This document shows positions 9,633 through 17,139 of a DNA stretch of 64,000 nucleotides, one piece after another. Numbering within the stretch: position 1 is the first letter of the stretch; every line of letters starts with the position of its first letter. Source of the stretch: an uncultured Lachnospiraceae bacterium (GTDB lineage: Bacteria; Bacillota; Clostridia; Lachnospirales; Lachnospiraceae); contig CAJUTC010000005.1 of assembly GCA_910589195.1 (NCBI GenBank), positions 53,958 through 117,957 on the forward strand, in the 5' to 3' direction. The translations under genes and the position numbers were made by a program. The notes beneath the pieces were generated by a model, which was given only the letters and a program-made list of their open reading frames with translations, was not told where the DNA came from and ran no database searches.

Positions 9633-9726
9633 AGGGTGTTGCAAAATGACCAATCCGCCATACGATAAGGTTAACATCCATTGATTTCTCCTATCGATTG
9701 TAGAATTATGGTATTTTGCCACCCTT
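9633..9726. repeat. Inverted-repeat element, MITE-like or terminator-like
   Basis: The plus strand opens with AGGGTGTTGCAAAATGACC (9633-9651) and closes with GGTATTTTGCCACCCTT (9710-9726). The ends pair except for small bulges, with about 58 bases between them and a nested CGATA/TATCG pair. On the minus strand the closing arm is followed by TTTTTATTTT, so the element could terminate the DUF6465 transcript. Its ends also look like transposon terminal repeats, but no target-site duplication was visible. This and the next hairpin account for most of the 304-base gap between the two genes. Confidence 0.55.
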
Positions 9727-9783
9727 CACCGCCTTTTACGGGGCAATAAATAGCGCGCTTGCTATCGCCATAAGGTAATACGC

Positions 9784-9821
9784 TCTTCCATAAGAGCTTT
9801 GAAGCACTTTCTTATGGAAGA
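9784..9821. repeat. Perfect 12-bp hairpin downstream of the DUF6465 gene
   Basis: TCTTCCATAAGA (9784-9795) pairs perfectly with TCTTATGGAAGA (9810-9821) across a 14-base loop. It lies about 40 bases after the DUF6465 stop codon on the transcribed strand. There is no T-run, so it may be an mRNA 3' stabiliser or processing site rather than a terminator. Confidence 0.6.
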
Positions 9822-9859
9822 ACCAATGGTACTGCTGTTTTTCCTGCTCTTTGGTTAGA

Positions 9860-10222
9860 TTATAACAGGATTTTATCATCTGGATATTCGGTGCCGTTTA
9901 CTACTATGTAGGCACAGTTATCATCTGCCTTTACATAGATCTGCATATCCTGGATCTGAATGTCGGTATGGTTTGCCTGGAATGTTTCCAATGCCTTTGC
10001 CGCCAGATCATTTGCCGCCACCTTTTTATCAGCGTACTCAAAAACTACTGTTGCCGCCGGAATCACGGCTTCTGTGGTTTCTTTCTTGGCTGCCGCCTTT
10101 TTCGCAACCGTTTTTTTCGGAGCTGCCTCAGCGGTAACAGAAGCTGCTGCCGGAGCGGTTTCTACAGCTTTGGAAGCTGCCTTTGTTATTGGTTTTTTGG
10201 TTCCTGCTTTTGATGTTGCCAT
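9860..10222 (-). CDS. DUF6465 protein with histone-H1-like Lys/Ala-rich N terminus
   Basis: Small protein of 120 residues in two parts. Residues 1-55 are rich in Ala, Lys, Thr and Pro with repeated KKTVAKKAAAKK-type stretches, like bacterial histone-H1-like tails, and are probably disordered. Residues 58-120 form a compact domain (VVFEYADKKVAANDLAAKA, then IYVKADDNCAYIVVNG) that I recognise as the DUF6465 family of Clostridia. A strong ribosome site (AAGGAGGATT) precedes the ATG. The promoter at 10346-10374 is a perfect consensus, so the protein is probably abundant. A role in binding nucleic acid is inferred only from the basic tail; the folded domain has no known function. Confidence 0.82.
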   Translation of the reverse strand: MATSKAGTKKPITKAASKAVETAPAAASVTAEAAPKKTVAKKAAAKKETTEAVIPAATVVFEYADKKVAANDLAAKALETFQANHTDIQIQDMQIYVKADDNCAYIVVNGTEYPDDKILL

Positions 10223-10345
10223 AATACAAATCCTCCTTGATGGCTAAGCCTTATGGCAGAGCCATCTTTCTTTTTTCTTCTTTGTCTTCAGTTGCTTCGT
10301 TCTTATGCATTCTTTATTTTATGCCTGAAATTTCTTGTCGTGGGT

Positions 10346-10374
10346 ATTATAGTCTTCTATTTCCAGTTTGTCAA
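10346..10374 (-). promoter_or_regulatory. Perfect-consensus sigma-A promoter of the DUF6465 gene
   Basis: On the minus strand TTGACA (10374-10369), a 17-base spacer and TATAAT (10351-10346) match the housekeeping consensus at every position. The start site would be about 115 bases upstream of the ATG. Confidence 0.85.
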
Positions 10375-10390
10375 CAAGGCATTGTGATAC

Positions 10391-10405
10391 TGTTAACTTT
10401 TAACA
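10391..10405. promoter_or_regulatory. Small palindrome upstream of the DUF6465 promoter
   Basis: TGTTAA and TTAACA (perfect 6-base arms, 3-base centre) lie 16 bases upstream of the -35 box. The position suits an activator or repressor site; it could equally be a chance AT-rich palindrome. Confidence 0.35.
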
Positions 10406-10465
10406 ATAACTGGCTGCCAGGCTCTTTTGTTTCCCGTCAGATTTTCGGTAAATTTTCCCTTGTAT

Positions 10466-12265
10466 TTACATATTTTTATTTTTCTCAATGGCTTCAAATT
10501 CATCCAGCAGCTCAGAAAATACCTTCATCCCATCTTCTATGGGCTTGGGGGTGGACATGTCTACACCTGCCAATTTTAAAAGCTCAATCGGCGGCATGGA
10601 ACAGCCGCTGCTTAAAAACCGGCGGTAGCCTTCTAAGGCTCCCGGCTCTTTCTTTAAAATACCCTTTGATATGGCAATAGCGGCAGAAAAACCGGTAGCG
10701 TACTGATATACATAAAATGGCGTATAGAAATGGGGGATGCGCTCCCACTCATAATCAATTCCTTCGTCCACCGTCATCTCCGGCCCAAAATAATCGATAT
10801 TTAGCTGCCGGTAAACGCGGCACAGCTCCTGGGCAGTCAGCGACTCCCCACTCTCTGCCTTTTTGTGGACAATGGCTTCAAATTCCGCAAACATAGCCTG
10901 GCGGAACAAGGTGCCCCGAAAGCTTTCCAAAAAGTGATTGATTAAATACTGCTTCTCTCTGGAATCGCTGGCGTGATCCATCAGATAGCGGATTAAAAGA
11001 GCTTCATTACAGGTGGATGCCACTTCCGCTACAAAGATTTTATATCCTGCATACGTATATGGCTGATTCTGATCCGAATAGTAGGAATGGATGGCATGCC
11101 CCATCTCATGAGCCAGGGTAAATACATGATTTAATGTGGAATTAAAATTTAACAGTACGTATGGATGGGTTCCATACGCGCCCCAGGAATAGGCGCCGCT
11201 GCGTTTTGCTTCATTTTCATAAACATCAATCCACCGGTTGTCAAACCCCTCCTGAAGAATCGACAAATACTCCTCTCCCAAAGGAGCCAGGCCTTTTTTT
11301 ACGATCTCCTTAGCTTCCTCAAACGAATAGGTGAGATCGATCCCTTCTACCATAGGCGCATACAAATCATACATATGAAGCTCCGGCAATTTTAATGCCT
11401 GTTTCCGGATTTTTACATAACGATGAAGAAGGGGCAGGTGTGCTCTTACCACTGCCAGAAGATTATCATATACCAGTTCCGGAACTTCATTTTCCGCCAG
11501 GGAATGGGCACGGCTGGAAGAATATTTTTTTGCCTTCGCATAATACACTGCCTGTTTTACATGGGCACTGTAAGTGGCGGCAATAGTATTCTGAAACTGC
11601 TTATAAACGCCGTAAAGACCCCAAAAAGCATCCTCCCTTACCTTCCGATCCCTGCTTTCCATCAAGGCAATAAAATTTCCGTGGGTAATTGTAACCGTAT
11701 CACCTTTTCCATTCCAGATCGCCGGAAACTTAACATCCGCATTGTTAAACATATTAAAAATTTGGGCCGCCCCTTGAGTGGCCTCATAAGATTGGGCCAA
11801 AAGCTCCTCTAACGGCCCGCTTAACGTATGAGGCTTTTTTTCTATGATCTGTTCCATCACCCGTTTAAAATGGGCAATCCCATTATCAGAATTCATAAAC
11901 ATTAAAAGCTTATCCTGTGGAAGCTCTAACAGTTCTGGTATGATATAGGAAGACAGCTCTGAGGCATGATACGACAGGGACTGTGCCCTTCCAAACATAT
12001 CCTGGTACTTTTGATAAGCCGTATCCTGATCCGACCGCATCCTGGCATACACATACAGCAGTTCTGTTTTTCTTGTGCTTTCCTCATCAAATTTCAGGCA
12101 CTGGTAAACCGCGTCTGCCGATTCCCCCAAATGCCCCTTAAAAGCCTGATATCCCTCTAATGCTTCCTTGGTTTTAGCATAAAGGCTTTCCCAGGCCTCA
12201 TCGCTTTCTATCATGTCTTCTAGTTTCCATGTAGCCTCTTGGGGTATTTCACTTCGTTTTTTCAA
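10466..12265 (-). CDS. pepF: Oligoendopeptidase F (M3B metallopeptidase)
   Basis: Cytosolic zinc peptidase that cuts peptides of about 7-17 residues. The zinc site is HEMGHAIHSYY (HExxH, about residue 385), with the distal glutamate in the following FVAEVASTCNEALL segment. Length and layout match PepF. I place the start at the TTG at 12265, which gives MKKRSEIPQEATWKLEDM, the usual PepF beginning, and has GAGAGG about 10 bases upstream; a longer frame to a TTG at 12307 would add 14 lysine/glutamate-rich residues. It follows lrgB closely and may be cotranscribed with lrgAB. An M32 carboxypeptidase at 20471 is a second peptide-scavenging enzyme in the window. Confidence 0.93.
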   Translation of the reverse strand: MKKRSEIPQEATWKLEDMIESDEAWESLYAKTKEALEGYQAFKGHLGESADAVYQCLKFDEESTRKTELLYVYARMRSDQDTAYQKYQDMFGRAQSLSYHASELSSYIIPELLELPQDKLLMFMNSDNGIAHFKRVMEQIIEKKPHTLSGPLEELLAQSYEATQGAAQIFNMFNNADVKFPAIWNGKGDTVTITHGNFIALMESRDRKVREDAFWGLYGVYKQFQNTIAATYSAHVKQAVYYAKAKKYSSSRAHSLAENEVPELVYDNLLAVVRAHLPLLHRYVKIRKQALKLPELHMYDLYAPMVEGIDLTYSFEEAKEIVKKGLAPLGEEYLSILQEGFDNRWIDVYENEAKRSGAYSWGAYGTHPYVLLNFNSTLNHVFTLAHEMGHAIHSYYSDQNQPYTYAGYKIFVAEVASTCNEALLIRYLMDHASDSREKQYLINHFLESFRGTLFRQAMFAEFEAIVHKKAESGESLTAQELCRVYRQLNIDYFGPEMTVDEGIDYEWERIPHFYTPFYVYQYATGFSAAIAISKGILKKEPGALEGYRRFLSSGCSMPPIELLKLAGVDMSTPKPIEDGMKVFSELLDEFEAIEKNKNM

Positions 12266-12309
12266 ACTTTTTCTTTCCTCTCTTTCTTTCAAATTTTTAA
12301 AAGGCAAGA

Positions 12310-13011
12310 TTAAATCCAGCCTGCCACCATCGGCACCACTGCCACGGTCATGATTCCGGCTACCGCGATGGATAAGCTGCTCATAGCGCCTTCTACTTCT
12401 CCCAGTTCAAGAGCCTTTGCTGTTCCCAATGCGTGAGCGCTGGTGCCGATTGCCAGGCCTTTGGCTACTGGATGGGTAATCCCTGCCAGCTTGCACAAGC
12501 CCTGGGCACACATATTGCCTGTAATCCCGGTAATGATGATGGACATAACAGTTAAGGTTACAATCCCTCCCGCTTCTTCACTGACTCCCATTCCGATTGC
12601 TGTGGTAATCGATTTGGGAAGCAGCGTTACATAATGCTCATGCCCCATCTTAAAAATCTGGCAAAGGAAAAAAATGCAAAGAGCGCTGGTAATCACTCCA
12701 CAAGTAATCCCTACCGCTACCGCTACAAAATGTTTTCTCAGCAAATGAAGCTGTTTGTATAGGGGGATTGCCAGGCATACGGTAGCAGGAGTCAAAAGGC
12801 CGCTTACAAACTGTCCGCCCCTCTGATAGGAATCGTAATCCACGCCGGTAAGGAAAAGAATCCCGATTACAATCAACATGGCAATCATTAACGGATTAAA
12901 AATGGCCAACTTCAGCTTCTTCTTTAGGAACAGACCAATCAGGTATGCTCCTATTGTAATAAAAAATCCAAAATATATGCTGTTTTCTAAAATTTCTTTC
13001 ATCATTTGCAT
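12310..13011 (-). CDS. lrgB: LrgB/CidB family membrane protein
   Basis: Integral membrane protein of 233 residues with about six to seven hydrophobic segments and the LrgB landmarks GVDYDSYQRGGQFVSGLL, PATVCLAIPLYKQ, PKSITTAIGMGVSEEAGG and AIGTSAHALGTAKA. In staphylococci LrgAB opposes murein hydrolase activity; in other bacteria the pair acts in pyruvate or glycolate export. It overlaps lrgA by 10 bases, a sign of translational coupling. Which physiological role applies here cannot be told. No LytSR-type two-component system lies in the window. Confidence 0.92.
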   Translation of the reverse strand: MQMMKEILENSIYFGFFITIGAYLIGLFLKKKLKLAIFNPLMIAMLIVIGILFLTGVDYDSYQRGGQFVSGLLTPATVCLAIPLYKQLHLLRKHFVAVAVGITCGVITSALCIFFLCQIFKMGHEHYVTLLPKSITTAIGMGVSEEAGGIVTLTVMSIIITGITGNMCAQGLCKLAGITHPVAKGLAIGTSAHALGTAKALELGEVEGAMSSLSIAVAGIMTVAVVPMVAGWI

Positions 13012-13376
13012 TGTGATACCTTACTCCTTTTTTCTGTCTGCCCCATTACAAACTGGGCTACCCTCCCTGTAACAAGAAACACGATCACGGTAGAAATCAC
13101 ATTAATCAACAGGTAGATCCCACCTACTGCTTTGATTTCATCCAGATACCGGATCAAGCCTGCCCCTGCCGGGATAAACATAGGCGACATATTATCCAAT
13201 AAAAAATTTCCGGTTCCTTCCACATCCGCCAGCTTTACCATCCCTGTGCACAACAGGGCAAGCATAAGAAACAGACCGTATACGCCTGCCGGAATCGGCA
13301 GGGGAAGTAATTGGTTTAACAAATCTCCGATCCAGGTGACTCCTAAAATCAGCGAAATTTCCTTTACCTTTTTCAT
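13002..13376 (-). CDS. lrgA: LrgA/CidA family holin-like protein
   Basis: Protein of 124 residues with four hydrophobic segments, starting MKKVKEISLILGVTWIGDLL. The LrgA/CidA signature LPLPIPAGVYGLFLMLALL is readable, followed by FIPAGAGLI. It is the partner of the downstream lrgB. GGAAAGGAAGGATGAA precedes the ATG, and a 9-bp hairpin (13393-13414) sits immediately upstream of this ribosome site. A predicted promoter lies at 13431-13459. Confidence 0.9.
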   Translation of the reverse strand: MKKVKEISLILGVTWIGDLLNQLLPLPIPAGVYGLFLMLALLCTGMVKLADVEGTGNFLLDNMSPMFIPAGAGLIRYLDEIKAVGGIYLLINVISTVIVFLVTGRVAQFVMGQTEKRSKVSQCK

Positions 13377-13392
13377 TTCATCCTTCCTTTCC

Positions 13393-13414
13393 CTGGTTTT
13401 TTCGCAAAAACCAG
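13393..13414. promoter_or_regulatory. Hairpin in the lrgA leader
   Basis: CTGGTTTTT and AAAAACCAG are perfect 9-base arms around a 4-base loop. In the lrgA mRNA this would lie at about +15 to +35 and end a few bases before the Shine-Dalgarno sequence, so it could affect mRNA stability or ribosome access. Confidence 0.5.
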
Positions 13415-13430
13415 ACCCTGACTAGAGCCT

Positions 13431-13459
13431 ATTCTAGCACTGATCCCATTTTCCGGCAA
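13431..13459 (-). promoter_or_regulatory. Predicted promoter of lrgAB
   Basis: Minus-strand TTGCCG (13459-13454) and TAGAAT (13436-13431) are 17 bases apart, and TG precedes the -10 by one base (extended -10). It is back to back with the promoter of the divergent GNAT gene. Confidence 0.55.
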
Positions 13460-13488
13460 GGCAGAATTTTGATAGCTGCAAAGAATGG

Positions 13489-13517
13489 TTGATTCTTTTC
13501 TCTTTTTCCCCTATACT
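13489..13517 (+). promoter_or_regulatory. Predicted promoter of the GNAT gene
   Basis: TTGATT (13489-13494), 17 bases, TATACT (13512-13517). The start site would be about 25 bases upstream of the ATG at 13551. Confidence 0.65.
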
Positions 13518-13550
13518 ACCAATAAGAACAAGCATGGAAAAGGAGCACTT

Positions 13551-14417
13551 ATGAAGATACAATTTTTTACTCCCGAAACGCTTACCCACCGGCAACGCAG
13601 CGATATGAAGCAGCTTGCCCAAGCCTGCCGCCAGGCAGAGCCAATTACCCTTTCCATTCCAGAAGACGGGGATGGATTTTTTTTCGCTTATGGAAATGAT
13701 CCTGACAGCCATTTGTCAATCAAAGGCTGCTTGGTTTTTTGTATTGTCCAGGAAGATCTGTGGGAATGTTACGCTTTCACCCATCCTGACAGCCGCAGGC
13801 AAGGTATCTTTACCTGCCTTCTTGAAGAATTATGCCAACAGGCCGCCAAACAGGAAGAAGCATCTAAAGTCCCCATTTCCCTGGTCTTCCTTCTGGATGG
13901 GAAAAGTCCCCATGCTCTTGCTGCCGCAAACTCCCTTGAAATGGAATTCTGGTATTCCGAATATCAGATGGAGCTGTCCCTTTTGCCAATACACCAGGAT
14001 CCGCCAGCCTCTTCTCCTCTGTTCCTGATAAAACGTGTCACAAACCAAGATTCTCAAACCATCGGGGAGCCTGTAGAAAGCTGGACTTTTTATGCCTACA
14101 TTACAGCCTCTGGCGGCATCCTAAAAAGGCGCCTGAATGAAACAGGAATGCCATATACGGATTCGGAGCCCATCGGCTCCTGCCGCCTGATACCCTTCCA
14201 AAACTCCGCTTTTTATCTGTATGACGTAGAAATCAAAAAAGAATTACGGGGCAACGGATTGGGAGAGCAGCTTTTATCTGCCCTTTTTTCACAGCTCCCA
14301 AAGGGATCCCGGATCCGGCTCCAGGTATCCTCACAGAACCAAGCCGCCTTCAGCCTATATAAAAAGGCAGGGTTTGGTATTACCGAAACCCTGTCTTATT
14401 ATGAGTATCTTCCCTAA
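13551..14417 (+). CDS. Tandem GNAT-domain acetyltransferase-like protein
   Basis: Protein of 288 residues that reads as two GNAT folds. The first half has a weak acetyl-CoA motif (YAFTHPDSRRQGIFTCLLEE, about 78-97). The second half has the stronger one (YDVEIKKELRGNGLGEQLLS, about 223-242), followed by RLQVSSQNQAAFSLYKKAGF, the usual end of the fold. Substrate unknown. The ATG at 13551 has AAAAGGAGCACTT upstream. It is a single gene divergent from lrgA. Such double-GNAT proteins often have one degenerate, non-catalytic half; here the first half looks the more diverged. Confidence 0.8.
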   Translation: MKIQFFTPETLTHRQRSDMKQLAQACRQAEPITLSIPEDGDGFFFAYGNDPDSHLSIKGCLVFCIVQEDLWECYAFTHPDSRRQGIFTCLLEELCQQAAKQEEASKVPISLVFLLDGKSPHALAAANSLEMEFWYSEYQMELSLLPIHQDPPASSPLFLIKRVTNQDSQTIGEPVESWTFYAYITASGGILKRRLNETGMPYTDSEPIGSCRLIPFQNSAFYLYDVEIKKELRGNGLGEQLLSALFSQLPKGSRIRLQVSSQNQAAFSLYKKAGFGITETLSYYEYLP

Positions 14418-14485
14418 TTACAGGAAAAAACATAGCTTTTGTCCTTCACTATAATGGGAATTTTCCAGTTGTTTACTTGTCCGTC

Positions 14486-15193
14486 CTATCCCCGGATTGC
14501 CACTTCCTGAGCTTCAATACGCTTGCGGATTTCCAGCATCTTTTCGTCGGTCTGGGAAATCACATCCGCGCATTTTTTCAATTCCGCACTGATATCGGAA
14601 CCGTCTATCAGTTCCTTTTTGTACTTTAACTGATGATCCAAACTGGCCCAGAAGTCCATGGCAATGGTGCGGATCTGAACTTCCACCCGCATAAATTTTT
14701 TCTGGTCAGAAAAAAATACCGGTACTTCAATAATCATATGATAACTGCGGTATCCGTTTACCTTTGGATTTTTAATATAATCTTTAATGGCTATTACTTT
14801 TACGTCATCTTGTCGGATCAGCATATCTGCCACCTCATAGATATCATCTACAAAGGAACAGATAACACGGATCCCAGCCACATCATCCAGGTTATTTACC
14901 ACCGATTCCAGGGAAACGGGAAGTTTTCTGTGCTTTAACTTTTCAATAATACTGGCCGGCCTTTTTACCCTGGATTTGATCATCTCAATGGGGTTTCTCT
15001 GGTTCCGCACTGACAGCTCGTCATTTAGTACCTCCAGTTTGGTCTTTACTTCCCGGATCGCACAGGCATACATCATCATAATCTGCTGAAATTGCCTTCC
15101 CACATGTATCAGGCCTTCCGGAACCTCCACCGTATCCGGGACACGGACGATAGACTGCCGCAGTTCATTGTTTGGATTAAGATTCATATTCAT
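14486..15193 (-). CDS. Small alarmone synthetase (RelQ/YjbM-type GTP pyrophosphokinase)
   Basis: Single-domain (p)ppGpp synthetase of 235 residues without the HD hydrolase, TGS or ACT domains of long Rel. The synthetase landmarks are SRVKRPASIIEKL (ATP-binding basic stretch, about 68-80), DDVAGIRVICSFVDDIY (with the RelA/SpoT D-x-x-G-x-R signature), VNGYRSYHMIIEVP and VEVQIRTIAMDFWASLDHQ (catalytic E-x-Q). It would make stringent-response alarmones without ribosome contact. ATG at 15193 has AAAAGGA 7 bases upstream and is preferred to a TTG six bases earlier. It follows the Mrp gene by 12 bases, so the two are cotranscribed. Confidence 0.92.
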   Translation of the reverse strand: MNMNLNPNNELRQSIVRVPDTVEVPEGLIHVGRQFQQIMMMYACAIREVKTKLEVLNDELSVRNQRNPIEMIKSRVKRPASIIEKLKHRKLPVSLESVVNNLDDVAGIRVICSFVDDIYEVADMLIRQDDVKVIAIKDYIKNPKVNGYRSYHMIIEVPVFFSDQKKFMRVEVQIRTIAMDFWASLDHQLKYKKELIDGSDISAELKKCADVISQTDEKMLEIRKRIEAQEVAIRG

Positions 15194-15205
15194 ACGCAAA
15201 TCCTT

Positions 15206-16045
15206 TTAAATTTCTTCGATTGCCTTTACGGCATCCTGTAGCCAGTCTTCCTGCAAATATTCGATCTTTCCCCCATCTACCAGTTCCGCCACCTTCGGAT
15301 CAATTGGCAGCTTTGCCAGAACCGGAATCCCCTGCTCGTTTGCCGCCTGATCGATGTGGCTTTCCCCGAATATGGAAATCTTTTTTTTGCAGTCTGGGCA
15401 TATCAAGTAACTCATATTTTCCACAACGCCTAAAATGGGGATATCCATCTTCTTTGCCATATTGACAGCCTTCGCCACAATCATGGAAACCAGCTCCTGG
15501 GGCGAAGCCACAATAATAATCCCATCCACCGGAAGGGACTGGAATACAGTTAAGGGCACATCGCCTGTTCCCGGGGGCATATCTACAAACATATAATCAA
15601 TATCTTTCCATAAGGTTTCTGCCCAAAACTGCTTTACCGCCCCGGCAATTACCGGCCCCCGCCAGATTACCGGATCCGTGGAATGATCCAGCAAAAGATT
15701 CGCTGACATAACCTGGATTCCATTCATCGTCCGAACTGGCATCATCAATGCCCCGTCGGAAGTCATTCTTACCATCTCTTCATCTAAGCCAAATGCCTTG
15801 GGAATGGAGGGGCCGGTAATATCCGCATCCAGGATTGCCGTGCGCTTTTGCTTGCGGTTCATAGCAACTGCCAGCATAGCGGTCACCAGAGATTTCCCCA
15901 CGCCTCCTTTTCCGCTTACGATTCCAATTACCTTCTTCACCGAACTGGCCGGATGAAGCGGCTCTAAAAAGCTTGTCTGTTCCTGGGTTCTGCTGCTGCA
16001 GTTTTCTCCACAGGAACTACAGTCATGGGTACAGTTTTCACTCAT
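15206..16045 (-). CDS. Mrp/NBP35-family ATP-binding iron-sulfur carrier
   Basis: Deviant-Walker P-loop ATPase of the Mrp/ApbC/NBP35 group that carries Fe-S clusters to target proteins. The N terminus has four closely spaced cysteines (C5, C9, C12, C16), as in NBP35-type proteins. The P-loop is GIVSGKGGVGKSLVTAMLA, then DADITGPSIPK and VDMPPGTGDVPLT. A C-terminal CPDC pair (YLICPDCKKKISIFG) would bind the bridging cluster. Length 279 is normal. The ATG at 16045 follows AAAGGAGAGCATT. It is first in a two-gene unit with the alarmone synthetase; a promoter is predicted at 16096-16124. Confidence 0.93.
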   Translation of the reverse strand: MSENCTHDCSSCGENCSSRTQEQTSFLEPLHPASSVKKVIGIVSGKGGVGKSLVTAMLAVAMNRKQKRTAILDADITGPSIPKAFGLDEEMVRMTSDGALMMPVRTMNGIQVMSANLLLDHSTDPVIWRGPVIAGAVKQFWAETLWKDIDYMFVDMPPGTGDVPLTVFQSLPVDGIIIVASPQELVSMIVAKAVNMAKKMDIPILGVVENMSYLICPDCKKKISIFGESHIDQAANEQGIPVLAKLPIDPKVAELVDGGKIEYLQEDWLQDAVKAIEEI

Positions 16046-16095
16046 AATGCTCTCCTTTCTGTTCCCTTTATCATAAAAAGGTACTTATGTTCTCA

Positions 16096-16124
16096 ATTAT
16101 AAATCCCACTAGCGTAAAAGTCCA
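16096..16124 (-). promoter_or_regulatory. Predicted promoter of the Mrp/alarmone synthetase pair
   Basis: Minus-strand TGGACT (16124-16119), 17 bases, TATAAT (16101-16096). An imperfect hairpin (16111-16134) overlaps the -35 box and could be a regulator site. Confidence 0.5.
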
Positions 16125-16197
16125 TACTTTTGCTGAACGGAATCATTTCTGGCATGGTCCGCAAACCGGAAATCAGAGATCGATTTCAGGACATGCC

Positions 16198-16758
16198 CTA
16201 CCAGCTACTCTTTTTTAATACCTTAAAGGCCCCTATCCGCTCCATATACCGACCGATACTAAACAGCAGCACTGAATCAATGGGCCACATAATCAAATTT
16301 TTTAAAACCCGGGCAGGAAGAAGCACCATAAACGCTTTGCCATATAGCATTGATATCCACAAGGTATTAAAAAATACATTGCAAATCAGTACCACAATAA
16401 ACTTGGCAGCCAAAACCCGGCGCAGGGTAAAGGGTTTCTGATAAAACATACAGCCGTACAATACCCCTGCCAGGATTGCGTCAAATGTAAATCCCGGAAA
16501 AAACTGGCCAGATGGTTTTATGATATACTTTAATAAATCCAGCATACCGCCAAAGCAGCCGCCTATGACAGGGCCGAACAGATAATCTACCAGCCTGTTG
16601 GGAATCCCGGAAAAGCCAATTTTAATGTAAGGCCCGATTTCAATGGTATAGTATCCTAAAACGATAGCGATGGCAGCCAACATGCCACAGACCGTTATGG
16701 TCTGCATCTGTTTTGCTTCCTGGCATGACTGGGTAAATAAAGCTGTTAATTTCTTCAT
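16198..16758 (-). CDS. folT: Folate-family ECF transporter S component
   Basis: Substrate-binding membrane subunit of an energy-coupling factor transporter. The 186-residue protein begins MKKLTALFTQSCQEAKQ and then has five to six hydrophobic segments, including GMLAAIAIVLGYY, GPYIKIGFSGIPNRLVDYLF and GPVIGGCFGGMLDLLKY, the folate-type S-component pattern. The shared EcfA/EcfT module is not in the window. I chose ATG 16758 because AAAGGAGG lies 8 bases upstream; the open frame extends further upstream but into leader RNA. The folate assignment is supported by the THF riboswitch in the leader. Confidence 0.9.
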   Translation of the reverse strand: MKKLTALFTQSCQEAKQMQTITVCGMLAAIAIVLGYYTIEIGPYIKIGFSGIPNRLVDYLFGPVIGGCFGGMLDLLKYIIKPSGQFFPGFTFDAILAGVLYGCMFYQKPFTLRRVLAAKFIVVLICNVFFNTLWISMLYGKAFMVLLPARVLKNLIMWPIDSVLLFSIGRYMERIGAFKVLKKSSW

Positions 16759-16853
16759 AAAAATACCTCCTTTGCAGAATTTATGTATTTGTAACGTTTC
16801 CTTATGTCTGTTTCGATAAGATGCAAGAGAGATTCCAAACGTACATAACTTAA

Positions 16854-16905
16854 GCGCCCCCAGAAACTCCAACACAAAAATGACTTAGGGAGTTTCCGGG
16901 AGCGC
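16854..16905 (-). promoter_or_regulatory. Long hairpin between riboswitch and folT
   Basis: A 17-base arm at 16905-16889 pairs with 16870-16854 with only two non-Watson-Crick positions and an 18-base loop. It lies between the THF aptamer and the folT ribosome site. No U-run follows, so it is not a classical terminator; it may be part of the expression platform or an mRNA stabiliser. Confidence 0.6.
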
Positions 16906-16950
16906 CCCACATACTACTACAACGGAGCTTAAACGGTTACGCTCTCAGAT

Positions 16951-17069
16951 TGCAGCGGGATGCGGCCTGTGTACCGCAAGAACCTTCCCGTACTCAACCG
17001 GAATTTCTTTTCGTCCCGCTGGCAACTCCCTGTCCAGCCGGCACTTAACGCACACAAACCTACTCTGCA
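16951..17069 (-). ncRNA. Tetrahydrofolate (THF) riboswitch aptamer
   Basis: Reading the minus strand, the conserved blocks of the folT-type THF riboswitch appear in order: AGAGTAG, GCGTTAAGTG, GCGGT and GCATCCCGCT. GGTTTGTGT pairs with ACACAGGCC over nine positions (two G-U) to give P2, and TGCAG pairs with CTGCA at the ends to give P1. The aptamer is 119 bases long and starts about 310 bases upstream of folT, the gene class it usually controls. With the hairpin at 16854-16905 it explains the 380-base gap. Assigned from memory of the consensus, without a covariance search. Confidence 0.85.
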
Positions 17070-17109
17070 TAATTCTATTATTTTTACTGATAATGGCGCT
17101 GGAATTCTA

Positions 17110-17138
17110 GTACTGACCAGATAATAGCTGGTCAGTAC
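17110..17138. repeat. Perfect 11-bp hairpin just after the metallo-hydrolase stop
   Basis: GTACTGACCAG and CTGGTCAGTAC are perfect 11-base arms with a 7-base loop, beginning within two bases of the stop codon of the minus-strand gene. No T-run follows. It may end or stabilise that transcript, or insulate it from the folT promoter next door. Confidence 0.6.
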
Positions 17139-17139
17139 G

